Shown: in pieces, positions 17,159-25,208 of the stretch
How the letters are laid out: every line of letters starts with the position of its first letter
Numbering within the stretch: the first letter of the stretch is position 1
From: Cohnella mopanensis
GTDB taxonomy: Bacteria > Bacillota > Bacilli > Paenibacillales > Paenibacillaceae
Assembly (NCBI RefSeq): GCF_022352055.1
Contig: NZ_JAKRWM010000027.1
Location: 1 to 64,000, forward strand
Direction of reading: 5' to 3'
DNA length: 64,000 nucleotides
The notes under the pieces: model-generated
What the model saw: only the letters and a program-made list of their open reading frames with translations
Told to the model about the DNA's origin: nothing
Databases searched by the model: none
Position numbers and translations under genes: made by a program

Positions 17159-17188
17159 TTGACATGAAATCAGCATCGTTGATATAAT
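17159..17188 (+). promoter_or_regulatory. veg promoter 1 (sigma-A)
   Basis: TTGACA (17159-17164), 18 bases, TATAAT (17183-17188); both hexamers are perfect consensus. Confidence 0.8.
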
Positions 17189-17199
17189 ATTCTACTCAT

Positions 17200-17228
17200 T
17201 TGACACCTCCCCTGATTTTAGATATAAT
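17200..17228 (+). promoter_or_regulatory. veg promoter 2 (sigma-A)
   Basis: TTGACA (17200-17205), 17 bases, TATAAT (17223-17228). Two perfect tandem promoters 40 bases apart resemble the strong veg promoters of B. subtilis. The second start point would fall near the ribosome site, leaving a very short leader. Confidence 0.8.
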
Positions 17229-17255
17229 TTACAGGGAAAGAGGTGGTAGTGGATC

Positions 17256-17531
17256 ATGGCTAAAAACGCTCTTCTAGAGATCAAACGAAGCCTGGAACCG
17301 CATGTCGGCTCCAAAATCATGCTCCGCGCCAACGGTGGACGACGCAAAACCATCGAACGCACGGGGGTATTGGAAGAAATCTACCCATCGGTTTTCATTG
17401 TTAAACTGGATCAGGAACAGCACGCGTTTAAGCGGGTTTCGTACAGTTACGCTGATATTTTGACTGAATCCGTGGAAGTTATGCTGTGCAATGACGATGG
17501 CCAGGTACGCATCAATTATTTATCGCACTGA
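17256..17531 (+). CDS. veg: Veg protein (biofilm formation stimulator)
   Basis: A 91-residue highly conserved basic protein. The segments GSKIMLRANGGRRK and RVSYSYADILTESVEV identify it. In B. subtilis Veg promotes biofilm matrix expression, apparently by countering SinR. AGAGGTGG lies before the ATG. It is monocistronic, flanked by tandem promoters and a long terminator. Confidence 0.95.
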   Translation: MAKNALLEIKRSLEPHVGSKIMLRANGGRRKTIERTGVLEEIYPSVFIVKLDQEQHAFKRVSYSYADILTESVEVMLCNDDGQVRINYLSH

Positions 17532-17545
17532 CACGGTTTAATAGT

Positions 17546-17590
17546 ACGGGCAGCATCGCGCTTGAGATCAAGCGCTGTGCTGCCCGTTTT
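17546..17590 (+). terminator. terminator after veg
   Basis: ACGGGCAGCA (17546-17555) pairs with TGCTGCCCGT (17578-17587), with an inner CGCTTG / CAAGCG stem, then TTTT. The sigma-G promoter of the next gene starts immediately after it. Confidence 0.88.
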
Positions 17591-17620
17591 GCATGTATTG
17601 GCTTGCGCAGAGGCATTCTA
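17591..17620 (+). promoter_or_regulatory. sigma-G promoter of sspF
   Basis: GCATG (17591-17595), 18 bases, CATTCTA (17614-17620) matches the sigma-G pattern GMATR-N18-CATNNTA exactly. It lies directly upstream of a small acid-soluble spore protein gene. Confidence 0.75.
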
Positions 17621-17673
17621 AAGAAGGACTCAACTTAGTTAGGATTGTTAACTCATGCGTAGGAGGCGAAGGG

Positions 17674-17856
17674 ATGAGTCGCAGAAGAGGGGTTATGTCC
17701 GAGCAATTCAAGGCGGAGCTGGCTAAGGATTTAGGATTCTACGGAACGGTGCAGCAGGAAGGCTGGGGCGGCATACGAACGAAGGATGCCGGAAACATGG
17801 TGAAGCGGGCTATTCAGATCGCGGAGCAGGCAGCGTCGAAGTCTCCGCAATCCTAA
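17674..17856 (+). CDS. sspF: small acid-soluble spore protein, alpha/beta type (SspF)
   Basis: A 60-residue spore DNA-binding protein. EQFKAELAKDLGFYGTV and GGIRTKDAGNMVKRAIQIAE correspond to the two helix-forming DNA-contact regions of alpha/beta SASPs. These coat forespore DNA and protect it from UV and heat. AGGAGG (17660-17665) fixes the start at ATG 17674. It lies between veg and ispE as in B. subtilis. Confidence 0.92.
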   Translation: MSRRRGVMSEQFKAELAKDLGFYGTVQQEGWGGIRTKDAGNMVKRAIQIAEQAASKSPQS

Positions 17857-17873
17857 CGACGGATGGAATCACG

Positions 17874-17918
17874 AAAGGAGGCGAAATCCCTATTGGCGGG
17901 AATTCGACCTTCTTTTTC
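17874..17918 (+). terminator. terminator after sspF
   Basis: AAAGGAGG (17874-17881) pairs with CCTTCTTT (17908-17915), with an inner stem CGAAATCCC / GGGAATTCG, then T. A TATAAT at 17940-17945 without a good -35 may start ispE. Confidence 0.75.
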
Positions 17919-18023
17919 GCATTTAGAGGCGCTGTTTGTTATAATATGTAAAGGTTTTTTGAGGACTTGCGTATTGTAAATTACTGTCTGAGATCAACTT
18001 AGCCCTTAACATGGGAAGTGGTG

Positions 18024-18887
18024 ATGAACTTGTCGAAAATTTATGAGAAAGCGCCCGCCAAAATCAATTTGCTGCTAGATGTTCTGCGCAAGCGGGAGGA
18101 TGGCTTTCATGAAGTAGAAATGATCATGACGATGGTCGACTTGGCCGATCGCCTGGAGATGGAAGAGCTTCCTCGCGATCAGATCGTGCTGTCCAGCCAA
18201 GTAGGCTTTATTCCTCTAGATGAGAAGAATCTGGCCTTCCAAGCGGCTAGATTAATTAAAGAACGCTATGGAGTCACGAGAGGCGTCTATATTCATTTGG
18301 ATAAACAAATACCGGTCGCCGCCGGTCTTGCGGGCGGAAGCAGCGATGCCGCGGCAACGTTAAGAGGGCTTAATCGGCTATGGAATCTAGAGTTATCGAC
18401 GGATGAGCTGGAAACGCTAGGCGCAGAGCTGGGTTCGGATGTACCTTTCTGCATACGCGGAGGAACCGCTCTTGCCCGAGGTCGCGGAGAGAAGCTGCAG
18501 ACGATCTCGCCGCCGCCGCAATGCTGGGTCATACTGGCCAAGCCTCCGATTAACGTATCGACGGCAGACGTATACGGGAAGTTCAGAGTCAACGACCTGA
18601 AGGAGCATCCGTCTATCCCGAACATGCTGGATGCGCTGTCCCGGCAATCTTTCCAAGAGATGTGCTCTTCCCTAGGCAACGTGCTGGAGAGCGTAACGCT
18701 TAATCGTTATCCCGAGGTCAGGCAAATTAAAGATTGCATGATTAAAGCAGGGGCAGACGGGGTGCTCATGTCGGGTAGCGGACCTACCGTGTTCGGACTT
18801 GTATCCAAGGAAATCAAAGTTGCACGGGTATATAACGCCTTAAGAGGGTTCTGTAAAGAAGTATATGTGGTAAGAATGCTAACATAA
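18024..18887 (+). CDS. ispE: 4-diphosphocytidyl-2-C-methyl-D-erythritol kinase
   Basis: A 287-residue GHMP kinase of the MEP isoprenoid pathway. KAPAKINLLLDVL at the N-terminus, the ATP loop PVAAGLAGGSSDAAATLRGL near residue 95, and MSGSGPTVFG near residue 250 are the three GHMP motifs. The start is ambiguous between GTG 18018 and ATG 18024; I use ATG. The window shows no other MEP genes. Confidence 0.94.
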   Translation: MNLSKIYEKAPAKINLLLDVLRKREDGFHEVEMIMTMVDLADRLEMEELPRDQIVLSSQVGFIPLDEKNLAFQAARLIKERYGVTRGVYIHLDKQIPVAAGLAGGSSDAAATLRGLNRLWNLELSTDELETLGAELGSDVPFCIRGGTALARGRGEKLQTISPPPQCWVILAKPPINVSTADVYGKFRVNDLKEHPSIPNMLDALSRQSFQEMCSSLGNVLESVTLNRYPEVRQIKDCMIKAGADGVLMSGSGPTVFGLVSKEIKVARVYNALRGFCKEVYVVRMLT

Positions 18888-18919
18888 TTTCTCTATTAGG
18901 GACCACGAAGCCAATCTTC

Positions 18920-18949
18920 TTGAACAAAACCGTATAAAAATGTTATGAT
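18920..18949 (+). promoter_or_regulatory. sigma-A promoter of purR
   Basis: TTGAAC (18920-18925), 18 bases, TATGAT (18944-18949), about 40 bases before the purR start. Confidence 0.55.
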
Positions 18950-18988
18950 ACTCCTAAAATATTCGGATTTTGGACGGGAGAGGGGAAC

Positions 18989-19816
18989 TTGAAAAAGTTG
19001 AAACGAAGCGCTAGGCTCGTGGAAATGACGCAATACTTATTGGCCCGCCCTCATACGTTAATTTCTCTGACAGCATTTGCTGAGCGTTATCAGTCGGCCA
19101 AATCATCGATTAGCGAGGATTTGGCGATTATCAAAGAAGTATTCGAGGACGAAGGAATCGGGGAATTGAATACGTTGGCCGGTGCTGCCGGCGGCGTGAG
19201 GTTCGTACCTAAGTGCCGTAAGGATCAAGCTTTGGAGAAGATGGGTTCCATCTGCCGCGAGCTAGAGCAACCGGAACGGTTGCTTCCGGGCGGTTATTTA
19301 TATATGACGGATTTGCTTGGGCAGCCTGCGATGATGCAGGAGGTTGGCCGGATGTTCGCCACGGCATTCGCGGATCGGAATATCGACGTGATTATGACAG
19401 TGGAGACCAAGGGGATTCCTCTTGCGCATGCGACAGCGCAATATTTGAATTTGCCGGTCGTAATCGTTCGCCGCGACCATAAGGTTACGGAAGGTTCTGC
19501 CGTGAGCATCAATTACGTGTCCGGCTCCACTAAGCGTATACAGACGATGTCTTTAGCTCGTCGTGCGCTTAAAGAAGAATCGCGAGTGCTAATCATTGAC
19601 GACTTCATGAAAGCCGGCGGAACGATTCAAGGGATGGTCGACTTACTGTACGAGTTTCGAGCCGTCGTCGCCGGGGTTGGCGTATTCGTGGAATCGGGCG
19701 AAATCGATAGCGAGGAAAGATTGCTTCATGACTATGTTTCGCTTGCCCGCTTAACGGAAGTCGATCTGAAAACTCGCCAAATTAACGTGCAGCCGGGGAA
19801 CTTTTTTCTGAAATAA
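18989..19816 (+). CDS. purR: purine operon repressor PurR
   Basis: A 275-residue Bacilli-type PurR: an N-terminal winged helix (residues 1-75) and a phosphoribosyltransferase-like domain with the PRPP motif VLIIDDFMKAGGTIQGM near residue 205. PRPP or (p)ppGpp binding changes DNA affinity at purine operons. The TTG start at 18989 has GGGAGAGGGG upstream. ridA follows after 27 bases as in B. subtilis. Confidence 0.95.
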   Translation: MKKLKRSARLVEMTQYLLARPHTLISLTAFAERYQSAKSSISEDLAIIKEVFEDEGIGELNTLAGAAGGVRFVPKCRKDQALEKMGSICRELEQPERLLPGGYLYMTDLLGQPAMMQEVGRMFATAFADRNIDVIMTVETKGIPLAHATAQYLNLPVVIVRRDHKVTEGSAVSINYVSGSTKRIQTMSLARRALKEESRVLIIDDFMKAGGTIQGMVDLLYEFRAVVAGVGVFVESGEIDSEERLLHDYVSLARLTEVDLKTRQINVQPGNFFLK

Positions 19817-19843
19817 GGTTACATACCATTGGAGGAATAGATT

Positions 19844-20242
19844 ATGGCGCTCAAAATCGTCTCTACACCGGAAGCTCCTGCGGCAATCGGACCTTACGCG
19901 CAAGCCGTTCGCGCTGGTAACCTACTGTACACTTCCGGACAGATTCCGCTCACTGCAGCTGGCGAGCTTGTGGTCGGCACGATTCAGGAACAAACGCATC
20001 AAGTTTTAACTAATTTGAAAGCGGTATTAGCAGCCGAGGGTGCCAAGTTCCAAGACGTCATCAAAACGACCGTGTTCTTGAAAGATATGAATCAATTTAC
20101 GGAGTTCAATTCCGTCTACGCAGCCTACTTCGGAGAGCATACTCCTGCACGTTCAACCGTAGAAGTGGCAAGGCTTCCGAAGGATGTTCTTGTCGAAATA
20201 GAATTGATTGCGACGATATCTGTCGAAACTGTCAGGAATTAA
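19844..20242 (+). CDS. ridA: 2-iminobutanoate/2-iminopropanoate deaminase RidA (YabJ)
   Basis: A 132-residue Rid-family protein. GPYAQAV, the TSGQIPL strand and PARSTVEVARLPKDVLVEIE with the catalytic Arg identify it. RidA hydrolyses reactive enamine/imine products of PLP enzymes. It lies in the purR-ridA-spoVG order found in B. subtilis. TTGGAGGAAT precedes the ATG. Confidence 0.94.
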   Translation: MALKIVSTPEAPAAIGPYAQAVRAGNLLYTSGQIPLTAAGELVVGTIQEQTHQVLTNLKAVLAAEGAKFQDVIKTTVFLKDMNQFTEFNSVYAAYFGEHTPARSTVEVARLPKDVLVEIELIATISVETVRN

Positions 20243-20284
20243 AAAATTATTTCAAATTTAGCAATTGTTTTTCCATATTTAAGA

Positions 20285-20309
20285 AGGAATTTGCCCTGAT
20301 TTGTGGAAT
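20285..20309 (+). promoter_or_regulatory. sigma-H-type promoter of spoVG
   Basis: AGGAATTT (20285-20292), 13 bases, GAAT (20306-20309, in GTGGAATATT) fits the sigma-H pattern RnAGGAWWW-N11/13-RnnGAATnn. spoVG is the classic sigma-H gene. Confidence 0.6.
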
Positions 20310-20351
20310 ATTACACCAAGTCTTTCTGATGGACAAAGGTGGTGAACACAG

Positions 20352-20636
20352 GTGCAAATTACAGACGTGAGACTCCGCCGCGTCAATTCGGAGGGGCGCA
20401 TGAAAGCCATTGCTTCAATCACGATCGATAACGAATTCGTCGTACATGACATACGCGTTATCGACGGAAACAATGGAATGTTCGTCGCTATGCCGAGTAA
20501 ACGGACTCCGGATGGAGAATTTCGGGATATCGCTCATCCGATTTCTTCTGGTACACGCGAGAAGATTCAAGCTGCAGTATTGGCTGAATATGAGCGAGCC
20601 GCGCAAGAAGAAGAAGTTATGGTCGAAGGGGCATAA
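20352..20636 (+). CDS. spoVG: SpoVG, RNA-binding septation and sporulation regulator
   Basis: A 94-residue SpoVG. QITDVRLRRVN, VIDGNNGMFVAMPSKRTPDGEFRDIAHP (read as the conserved core) and a C-terminal helix are present. SpoVG binds nucleic acids and influences septation, cortex formation and virulence genes in relatives. The GTG start at 20352 follows AAAGGTGGTGA. Confidence 0.95.
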   Translation: MQITDVRLRRVNSEGRMKAIASITIDNEFVVHDIRVIDGNNGMFVAMPSKRTPDGEFRDIAHPISSGTREKIQAAVLAEYERAAQEEEVMVEGA

Positions 20637-20648
20637 TAGTGAAAATCG

Positions 20649-20675
20649 AAAAGAGGGCCCAAGAGGCTCTCTTTT
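20649..20675 (+). terminator. terminator after spoVG
   Basis: AAAAGAGGGCC (20649-20659), loop CAAGA, GGCTCTCTTTT (20665-20675). A possible glmU promoter, TTTTCA (20672-20677)-N17-TATGAT (20695-20700), begins inside it. Confidence 0.85.
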
Positions 20676-20753
20676 CATTTGCGCAAGAATAGGCTATGAT
20701 TTTGGTGATGTTTAAATGAAAGCGAATTGCAAGGGAAGGGGCGTATTTACCCG

Positions 20754-22151
20754 ATGAAAAAGATGGCGATCGTGCTTGCCGCGGGACAGGGCAAGCGCAT
20801 GAAATCGAAACTATATAAGGTGTTGCATTCCGTATGCGGCAAGCCTATGGTAGGGCATGTATTGGATGCAGTTCGCGGGGCATCCTGCGAGCGTTCCGTC
20901 GTGATCGTAGGTCACGGAGCCGAGACCGTTAAGAACACGTTGGGAGACAACGTAGAATATGCACTGCAGTCCGAGCAGTTGGGTACAGGGCATGCGGTTC
21001 TGCAAGCGGCTCCGCTCTTGGCTAATGAAGAAGGCGTAACTATCGTAATCTGCGGGGACACTCCTCTCGTACGCAAAGAAACAATAGAAGCGATGATTGA
21101 CCTGCATACGAAGCAAGGCGCGGCGGCTACGATCCTCACGGCTGATCTAAGCGACCCAGCTGGATACGGCCGCATTGTGCGGGGCGCGGATAACGGCGTT
21201 CTTCGCATCGTGGAACACAAGGATTGCTCGCCTGAAGAAGCCGGCATCAAGGAAATCAATACCGGAACTTATTGTTTCGATAATCGTAAGCTATTCCAAG
21301 CGTTGGCACAGGTAACGAACGATAACGCTCAGGGAGAATATTACTTGCCGGACGTGATCGGGATATTGCAGCGCGAAGGGGATGCCATCGTGGCTTGCCT
21401 GGTCGACGATCCTGCGGAAGCGATCGGCGTGAATGACCGTATCGCGCTTGGAGAAGCAGAGCGACTTATGAGACTGCGGATTAATAAAGGCCATCAGGTG
21501 AATGGTGTGACTTTCATCGATGCCGAGCATACGTATATCGAAACGAATGTACAAATCGGTCCGGATACGATCCTCTACCCAGGCACTGTCCTGCGGGGCC
21601 GTACGACGATCGGATCCGATTGCATCATCGGCCCATCGACCGAATTAACGGATACGGTACTAGGGGATAACGTGACGATCCGCCAAACCGTCGCCGAAGG
21701 AGCGGAAGTCGGGGACGAAAGCACAATTGGACCGTTCGCATACTTACGTCCTGGAACGAAACTGGGACGGCACGTGAAAATCGGGGATTTCGTAGAGATT
21801 AAGAATACGGTTATCGGAGAACATAGCAAAGTACCTCATCTGAGCTATGTAGGTGATGCTATCGTCGGATCTAACGTAAATATTGGCTGCGGAGCGATTA
21901 CGGCTAATTACGACGGGTATAATAAATCGAAGACCGAAATCGGCGACAACGTATTCGTCGGCAGCAATTCCAATCTCATTGCTCCGCTCAAAGTCGGCAA
22001 CGGAGCTTATATCGTAGCTGGATCCACCATAACGCACAACGTTGCGGACAATGACATGGCTATCGCTCGCGAGCGGCAAGTGAACAAGCCGGGTTATGCG
22101 GATAAACTACGCGCGCGTGCCCGGGCTAAGAAGAATAGAGAAACCGAGTAA
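20754..22151 (+). CDS. glmU: bifunctional N-acetylglucosamine-1-phosphate uridyltransferase / glucosamine-1-phosphate acetyltransferase
   Basis: A 465-residue two-domain enzyme that makes UDP-GlcNAc. The N-terminal pyrophosphorylase domain has LAAGQGKRMKS near residue 7. The C-terminal half is a left-handed beta-helix of hexapeptide repeats (from about residue 255) ending with the acetyltransferase GCGAITANYDGYNK motif. I start at ATG 20754, the family position; GGAAGGGG lies rather far upstream (about 13 bases). prs follows after 17 bases. Confidence 0.95.
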   Translation: MKKMAIVLAAGQGKRMKSKLYKVLHSVCGKPMVGHVLDAVRGASCERSVVIVGHGAETVKNTLGDNVEYALQSEQLGTGHAVLQAAPLLANEEGVTIVICGDTPLVRKETIEAMIDLHTKQGAAATILTADLSDPAGYGRIVRGADNGVLRIVEHKDCSPEEAGIKEINTGTYCFDNRKLFQALAQVTNDNAQGEYYLPDVIGILQREGDAIVACLVDDPAEAIGVNDRIALGEAERLMRLRINKGHQVNGVTFIDAEHTYIETNVQIGPDTILYPGTVLRGRTTIGSDCIIGPSTELTDTVLGDNVTIRQTVAEGAEVGDESTIGPFAYLRPGTKLGRHVKIGDFVEIKNTVIGEHSKVPHLSYVGDAIVGSNVNIGCGAITANYDGYNKSKTEIGDNVFVGSNSNLIAPLKVGNGAYIVAGSTITHNVADNDMAIARERQVNKPGYADKLRARARAKKNRETE

Positions 22152-22168
22152 ACAAAGGCGGTTATGCG

Positions 22169-23125
22169 ATGGCTTATTCGGATCCAACATTAAAGCTATT
22201 TTCCTGCAGCTCGAACCCCGAGTTGGCGAAAGCGATTGCTAGCCATATCGGGCTTGAGCTAGGGAATGCTGAAATGAGCCGGTTTAGCGATGGAGAAATT
22301 CATATTCGGCTTGATGACAGCGTCAGAGGCAGCGACGTGTATGTTATCCAGTCTACGTCTGCGCCGGTGAATGATCATCTTATCGAGCTTCTCGTCATGG
22401 TGGACGCCTTGAAAAGGGCATCCGCTAAGACGATTAACGTCGTTGTTCCTTATTACGGGTACGCCCGCCAAGATCGCAAGGCTCGTTCTCGGGATCCTAT
22501 TACGGCGAAGTTGGTCGCCAATCTTATTGAGACGGCGGGAGCACATCGTGTAATCGCTATGGATTTGCATGCGATGCAAATTCAGGGCTTTTTCGATATT
22601 CCCGTTGACCACTTGCTAGGCGTTCCGATCTTGGGGGATTATTTTCACAGCAAAAAGCTAAATTCTCCCGTAGTCGTCTCGCCGGATCATGGCGGTGTGG
22701 TTCGTGCACGCAGATTAGCGGATACGTTACAAGCGCCCCTGGCGATTATCGATAAGCGCAGACCCGAGCCTAATGTCGTGGAAGTGATGAACATTATCGG
22801 TGACGTCTCCGGCAGAACGGCTATTCTGATCGATGATATCATCGATACAGCGGGTACGATTGCGCTTGCGGCCAATGCGCTTAAGAAAGCCGGAGCGGGC
22901 GACATATATGCTTGTTGTACGCATCCCGTTCTCTCAGGCCCCGCTATTGAGCGGCTCGATGCTTCTCCGATTGTCGAGATTGTCGTCACGGATACGATTC
23001 CATTACGGCAGCCGTGTCACACGGATAAGGTGAAGGTGCTTTCCGTAGCGCCATTAATTGCGGAAGCGATTGTCCGAATTCACGAGAAGCAATCGATAAG
23101 CAAACTGTTCGAGCCTCATGTTTAA
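22169..23125 (+). CDS. prs: ribose-phosphate pyrophosphokinase
   Basis: A 318-residue PRPP synthase. The flexible catalytic segment VVPYYGYARQDRKARSR near residue 95, PDHGGVVRAR near residue 172, and the PRPP motif ILIDDIIDTAGTI near residue 218 are all present. PRPP feeds purine, pyrimidine, His, Trp and NAD synthesis. It is co-directional with glmU and probably in one operon. Confidence 0.96.
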   Translation: MAYSDPTLKLFSCSSNPELAKAIASHIGLELGNAEMSRFSDGEIHIRLDDSVRGSDVYVIQSTSAPVNDHLIELLVMVDALKRASAKTINVVVPYYGYARQDRKARSRDPITAKLVANLIETAGAHRVIAMDLHAMQIQGFFDIPVDHLLGVPILGDYFHSKKLNSPVVVSPDHGGVVRARRLADTLQAPLAIIDKRRPEPNVVEVMNIIGDVSGRTAILIDDIIDTAGTIALAANALKKAGAGDIYACCTHPVLSGPAIERLDASPIVEIVVTDTIPLRQPCHTDKVKVLSVAPLIAEAIVRIHEKQSISKLFEPHV

Positions 23126-23127
23126 AT

Positions 23128-23158
23128 GTTTAATGACCTCCTCTAAAGGGTAAAACAA
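23128..23158 (+). promoter_or_regulatory. sigma-B- or sigma-F-like promoter of ctc
   Basis: GTTTAA (23128-23133), 14 bases, GGGTAA (23148-23153) fits sigma-B (GTTTAA-N12/15-GGGTAW). The same bases read as sigma-F: GTTTA, 16 bases, GGTAAAACAA (23149-23158), 9 of 10 positions. Sequence alone cannot decide. Confidence 0.6.
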
Positions 23159-23188
23159 GGTTATACGTACTTGAGGAGGTATTCATTA

Positions 23189-23833
23189 ATGAGCGCAACG
23201 TTACAGGTACAAGCACGCGAAGCTTCAACAAAGGGTGAACTAAGGCAAATACGTAACTCCGGTAAAATCCCGGGAGTTGTTTATGGGAAGGGCTTAATGA
23301 GCCCTTCGAAAATATCAATGGATGCCAAGGATCTGAATACGCTGCTTAGAACCCATTCTCATGCCGTAATCGAGATGGAAATTCCCGATCAAGGAAAACA
23401 GCCGGTTATGTTATCGGAAGTGCAGCGAGATCCGTTATCTCGCCAAATCCTGCATATCGACTTTCATCGAATCGACTTGAACGCGAAAATCTCGACTGCG
23501 GCTCGTCTTGATGTGACCGGAGTTTCTCCCGGGGAAAAAGAAGGCGGAATGCTCCAGCTTACCCTTCACGAAATCGAAATCGAGTGTTATCCGAAGGATA
23601 TTCCCGATTTCATTGCCGTCGATGTCGGCCGATTGGAGATAGGGGAGCATTTGACGATAGGGGAACTGACGCTGCCGAACGGAGTAGAGGCGACTCAAGA
23701 TCCGGATACGGTCATCTTGGCCGTATTGGCTCCGCAGAAAGAGCGTACCGAAGAGGAATTGGATGCTCTCGATGATAAGGCCGAAGAAGACCGCAAGCAT
23801 TCGGAAGCGGCATTGGCCATCGATAAAAATTGA
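23189..23833 (+). CDS. ctc: ribosomal protein bL25 / general stress protein Ctc
   Basis: A 214-residue bL25 of the long Ctc type. The N-terminal L25 domain (REASTKGELRQIRNSGKIPGVVYGKG) binds 5S rRNA; the C-terminal TL5-like beta domain spans about residues 95-185, followed by an acidic tail. GAGGAGGT (23173-23180) selects ATG 23189; an upstream TTG at 23171 lies on the ribosome site itself. In B. subtilis ctc is a sigma-B stress gene. Confidence 0.94.
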   Translation: MSATLQVQAREASTKGELRQIRNSGKIPGVVYGKGLMSPSKISMDAKDLNTLLRTHSHAVIEMEIPDQGKQPVMLSEVQRDPLSRQILHIDFHRIDLNAKISTAARLDVTGVSPGEKEGGMLQLTLHEIEIECYPKDIPDFIAVDVGRLEIGEHLTIGELTLPNGVEATQDPDTVILAVLAPQKERTEEELDALDDKAEEDRKHSEAALAIDKN

Positions 23834-23844
23834 TCCGAACATAG

Positions 23845-23878
23845 AAGGGGCCGCGCTTAAGCAGCGCGGCCCCTTTCC
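23845..23878. terminator. bidirectional terminator between ctc and the minus-strand gene
   Basis: AAGGGGCCGCGC (23845-23856) pairs with GCGCGGCCCCTT (23864-23875), a perfect 12-bp GC-rich stem flanked by A on one side and T on the other. It serves the convergent gene pair. Confidence 0.85.
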
Positions 23879-23897
23879 TGCAATAATAAGCTTGCGG

Positions 23898-24104
23898 TTA
23901 ATATCCCGGACGAGACACGAAGGTGAATTGCTTGCGATTGTAGAAAATATTGTTGACCTGAACGAATTCTTTGCCATAATATTCGATGAACCCAATATCG
24001 CTGTGTCGCTGCCCGCAGTAAATTTGTACTGGAACTTCCGAAGACATATGATCTAGGAAATGTCGATCGTCGTAGAGCATTTGACCGTTCATGTACACCT
24101 TCAA
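23898..24104 (-). CDS. small conserved-looking protein of unknown function
   Basis: A 68-residue protein on the minus strand between ctc and pth. AGAGGGGGG lies just before a TTG start at 24104; an ATG at 24092 is in frame. It is rich in aromatic residues (eight Tyr, five Phe) and has one Cys. Convergence with ctc on a shared terminator and a good ribosome site support a real gene. I do not recognise the family. A longer overlapping frame on the same strand looks spurious. Confidence 0.6.
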   Translation of the reverse strand: MKVYMNGQMLYDDRHFLDHMSSEVPVQIYCGQRHSDIGFIEYYGKEFVQVNNIFYNRKQFTFVSRPGY

Positions 24105-24216
24105 TTCCCCCCTCTTCTTTGTGAACTCTGTATCCTTTAGGACACACGAGGGGTAAAAATCGTTGCATCTCTAAAAAAATATTTGATTCGTTACAATTTG
24201 GAGGATGAATGTTGTT

Positions 24217-24783
24217 ATGCGTTGGATAGTCGGATTAGGGAATCCAGGCTCCAATTATGCCCATACTAGACATAATGCCGGATTCATGGTGATTGACGAA
24301 TTGGCGCGCCGTTTGAATATCGAGGTCGGTACTCAGAAGTGCAAAGCTCTCGTTGGAGAAGCGCGCGTCGGAGATACGAAAGTGGCGTTATTGAAGCCCA
24401 TGACCTATATGAACTTATCGGGCGAATCGTTACGGGCATTCATGGACTATTATAAAGTAAAGCTTGAAGATCTGATCGTCGTATACGATGACCTCGATAC
24501 CGAGGTTGGCCGTATTCGATTGCGGTATCAAGGGAGTCCCGGAGGGCATAACGGGATCAAATCGATCATCCAGCACACCGGTACTCAGAACTTTAACCGT
24601 GTCCGTGTAGGCATCTCGCGACCGAAGCCGGGGATGGTTATTTCGGATTACGTATTATCGAATTTCGCCAAATCGGAACAAGATGATTTGCGTAAGTCTG
24701 TCGAGGATGCGTGCGATGCGATCGAGTTTTCATTGAGCCACTCCTTCGAGCAGACGATGGCCAAGTATAACGCCAAAGGCTGA
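24217..24783 (+). CDS. pth: peptidyl-tRNA hydrolase (SpoVC)
   Basis: A 188-residue Pth. GLGNPGSNYAHTRHNAGF includes the catalytic His and the Asn; KPMTYMNLSGES and VYDDLDTEVGRIRLR with the conserved Asp are present. It releases tRNA from dropped peptidyl-tRNAs. ATG 24217 gives the usual MRWIVGLGNPG start; ATG 24205 abuts GGAGG (24200-24204) and is unlikely. Confidence 0.95.
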   Translation: MRWIVGLGNPGSNYAHTRHNAGFMVIDELARRLNIEVGTQKCKALVGEARVGDTKVALLKPMTYMNLSGESLRAFMDYYKVKLEDLIVVYDDLDTEVGRIRLRYQGSPGGHNGIKSIIQHTGTQNFNRVRVGISRPKPGMVISDYVLSNFAKSEQDDLRKSVEDACDAIEFSLSHSFEQTMAKYNAKG

Positions 24784-24786
24784 TAC

Positions 24787-24816
24787 GCTTAAAAAAGGGA
24801 CTTTGCGGGAATACTG
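24787..24816 (+). promoter_or_regulatory. probable sigma-F promoter of fin
   Basis: GCTTA (24787-24791), 15 bases, GGGAATACTG (24807-24816) matches GYWTA-N15/16-GGNRANANTW at 14 of 15 positions. fin is sigma-F dependent in B. subtilis. Confidence 0.6.
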
Positions 24817-24863
24817 GAGAGAGAAGCGGGAAGCCGCATAACCTTACTTCAGGAGGCATACAT

Positions 24864-25094
24864 ATGGCTGTAAACTATATTTGCCGACATTGCAGCATGT
24901 CCCTTGGGCGGTTCGAGAACGCAGATGTCCCGGAATATCGGCTGGGCCTGCATTTCTTGACCCTCGAAGAGCGAAAGCGTATAATAGCGTATAATTCCAA
25001 CGGGGACGTGACCGTACGGGTAATATGCGATTATTGCAGCCAAACTTTGGACGCCCACCCCGAATTGGCTTTGTTGAACAATCCATTGCAATGA
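24864..25094 (+). CDS. fin: anti-sigma-F factor Fin (YabK)
   Basis: A 76-residue zinc-binding protein with CRHC near residue 8 and CDYC near residue 58. Fin is made in the forespore under sigma-F and then inhibits sigma-F to allow the switch to sigma-G. Gin (csfB) at the left end of the window is its counterpart for sigma-G. CAGGAGGC precedes the ATG. The place between pth and mfd is conserved. Confidence 0.93.
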   Translation: MAVNYICRHCSMSLGRFENADVPEYRLGLHFLTLEERKRIIAYNSNGDVTVRVICDYCSQTLDAHPELALLNNPLQ

Positions 25095-25126
25095 ACGCTT
25101 TAGTATCACGTTCCGACATCCTCAAG

Positions 25127-25156
25127 GAGTCCTTGGCATGTGCCGGGGCTTTTTTC
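25127..25156 (+). terminator. terminator after fin
   Basis: Imperfect stem AGTCC..GGCA / TGCC..GGGGCT followed by TTTTTT at 25150-25155. Confidence 0.65.
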
Positions 25157-25208
25157 ATGATTCTGCAGAGCGAATTTACGTAAGTGTGTATCGGAGAGGG
25201 GAAATGCC

